A stretch of 64,000 nucleotides of DNA. Source: Trematomus loennbergii. Taxonomy: Eukaryota > Chordata > Actinopteri > Perciformes > Nototheniidae. The stretch is from NCBI GenBank assembly GCA_012861695.1, contig JAAOOA010000169.1:399501-463500 (forward strand), written 5' to 3'. Shown piece after piece: positions 62,850-64,000 of the stretch. Below the pieces are notes generated by a model that saw only the letters and a list, made by a program, of their open reading frames with translations, was not told the DNA's origin and did no database searches. Both the position numbers and the translations under genes were made by a program. Within the stretch, counting starts at the first letter, position 1, and the number at the start of each line of letters is the position of its first letter.

Positions 62850-64000
62850 GGAGACCAGGGACAGTTGCAACACTTTTTGGGCTTTTCCTCAATAAGTAAA
62901 AAACCATTTACAATAGGATAGCCATTTTGCTATATTATACATTATAATATGTCAGCTACTGAAAAAATGTATTTAAATGTTTTTATGAAATAAGTACAGG
63001 TTGGGAAATGTTTTTTTTTTAAAACTCAACAGTTACAACTATCCTTGTGTACAGGGACAGTTGTAGCACATGCCAGGCACAGTTGTAACATGTTAATAAC
63101 GGTTACCTTTTTTCACACTACATGACAACAAATAGGGAAAGCTATCAAATTCTAAGGCAACAAGATTTGAATGGGGTTTCACACATCCTCCAACAAACAA
63201 TGAACAATGAACAGGATAACAGATAACACACACAGCATCATCCTCTGTGAAGGATTAAACTGTTCTCTGAGAGGTGCTTCTACCTTAATTATGTAGACCT
63301 ACCTCCTTTGAGCTGAGACCATAGTATAAATCAGCTGCCTCCAGATAGTCTCTCAAAAGCATCTCCTGCTCTGTTGAGAACACCTTCTTTGGTGTCCAGT
63401 AGCCTACTCTTGGGGGTGTTTGTGATCCCTGACTCTCCAACCTCAGCCTCTTTGTATGGAACCGGTACAGGGTGACATGGCATATATCCAGGGACTTTGC
63501 CACTTCCCTGAATGATTTGCCCTTCTCAACTTCATTTGAGGCCCTCTGCAGCAGAGCAAGTGGCACTCCCCTGTCTGTCTTCCTCTTTCTGACATTTGGC
63601 ATACTGTAAACAACACACACACACACTTTAGGCCTACTGTACAGTATTTTATTCTGTTTATTTTTACAGGGACAATGCACACCAATCAACAATACAACGG
63701 TATGCTTGAATGAACAATTGATCATTCAAGCAAATGAGCCATCATTGTAAATGTGCCATGTTACAACCGTCCCGTTACAACCGTCCCAGGACCACCAGTC
63801 TTGCTTTCACCCCCTGTGAACCTGCCTGATTGCTAGCTTGACCCATATTTAGCTAGTTATATTTGTAGCTTACAAAACAGTGATTCTAATAATACTAGTT
63901 TGGATTCCTAGACATTTGAACTCAAGACAGTATCCAAAAAATACATCATATAAATGTAGTTAATATTTTACCTCAGAAACACTTTTGCTGATATCTTACG
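62850..64000 (-). mobile_element. pogo-like DNA transposon, copy 2 (runs off window)
   Basis: Left terminus GGAGACCAGGGACAGTTGCA directly after a TA in the V23 exon. Its right terminus would be beyond 64000; in copy 1 that end is GGGGAGACAGGGACA (reverse complement) followed by TA. Confidence 0.8.
63285..63602 (-). pseudogene. pogo-like transposase N-terminal fragment, copy 2
   Basis: Same product as at 42596-42943 (MPNVRKRKTDRG, psq-type helix-turn-helix), but a TAC to TAA change ends it after GLHN, nine residues short. No DDE domain. Confidence 0.7.

Noticed and set aside
62850..64000. Functional pogo-type transposase gene
   Set aside because: Only the N-terminal helix-turn-helix part exists, with a premature TAA in this copy. 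No DDE domain in either copy.

Overview
The window looks like a block of the T-cell receptor alpha/delta (TRA/TRD) V-segment array of a teleost fish, probably a percomorph. This rests on repeated two-exon minus-strand units: a short leader exon, an intron of about 90-280 bp, and a V exon with Ig-V landmarks (WYRQ or WYKQ, then DSAVYYCA). Each is followed by a 23-type recombination signal (CACAGTG, 22 bp, ACAAAAACC). No J, D or C exon was found. I count 23 V segments in at least five families. Eight have complete frames: 168-622, 1972-2491, 10395-10823, 39257-39695, 47604-48045, 57505-57962, 58224-58663 and 59597-60159. Fifteen are broken, mostly by one- or two-base indels in homopolymers, so some may be assembly errors rather than true pseudogenes.

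Layout. 0-19.5 kb: V segments of three main families in duplicated units, with a 5'-truncated LINE (0.9-1.7 kb), two TTAA-flanked piggyBac-like elements (8.5 and 12.2 kb), a hAT MITE (13.5 kb) and a hAT-in-hAT nest (15.4-17.3 kb). 19.5-31.4 kb: a solo LTR, then a second hAT-in-hAT nest split by a decayed 9.2-kb endogenous retrovirus. 31.8-38.4 kb: two V segments, then a very young Ty3/gypsy chromovirus inserted in the promoter of the second. 38.4-43.9 kb: further V segments, the last cut through its YYC codons by a pogo-like element. 43.9-47.1 kb: a hAT element, an L2-like LINE fragment and another piggyBac-like copy. 47.5-54.1 kb: V segments, a third hAT nest and a third copy of an early duplication block. 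54.1-57.4 kb: an unclassified insertion with two convergent exon-like transcription units. 57.5-64 kb: V segments and a second copy of the 39.8-43.5 kb block, including the same pogo-like insertion.

How it works. V segments are donors for RAG-mediated V-(D)J joining in thymocytes. Each needs its promoter for accessibility, its leader for secretion, and its RSS. In the largest family a conserved ETS/MYB composite lies about 140 bp upstream of the ATG. The RSS, the last codons of the V exon and roughly 70 bp of 3' flank are nearly identical even between unrelated families. The array grew by segmental duplication; empty and filled transposon sites in the copies give the relative order of events.
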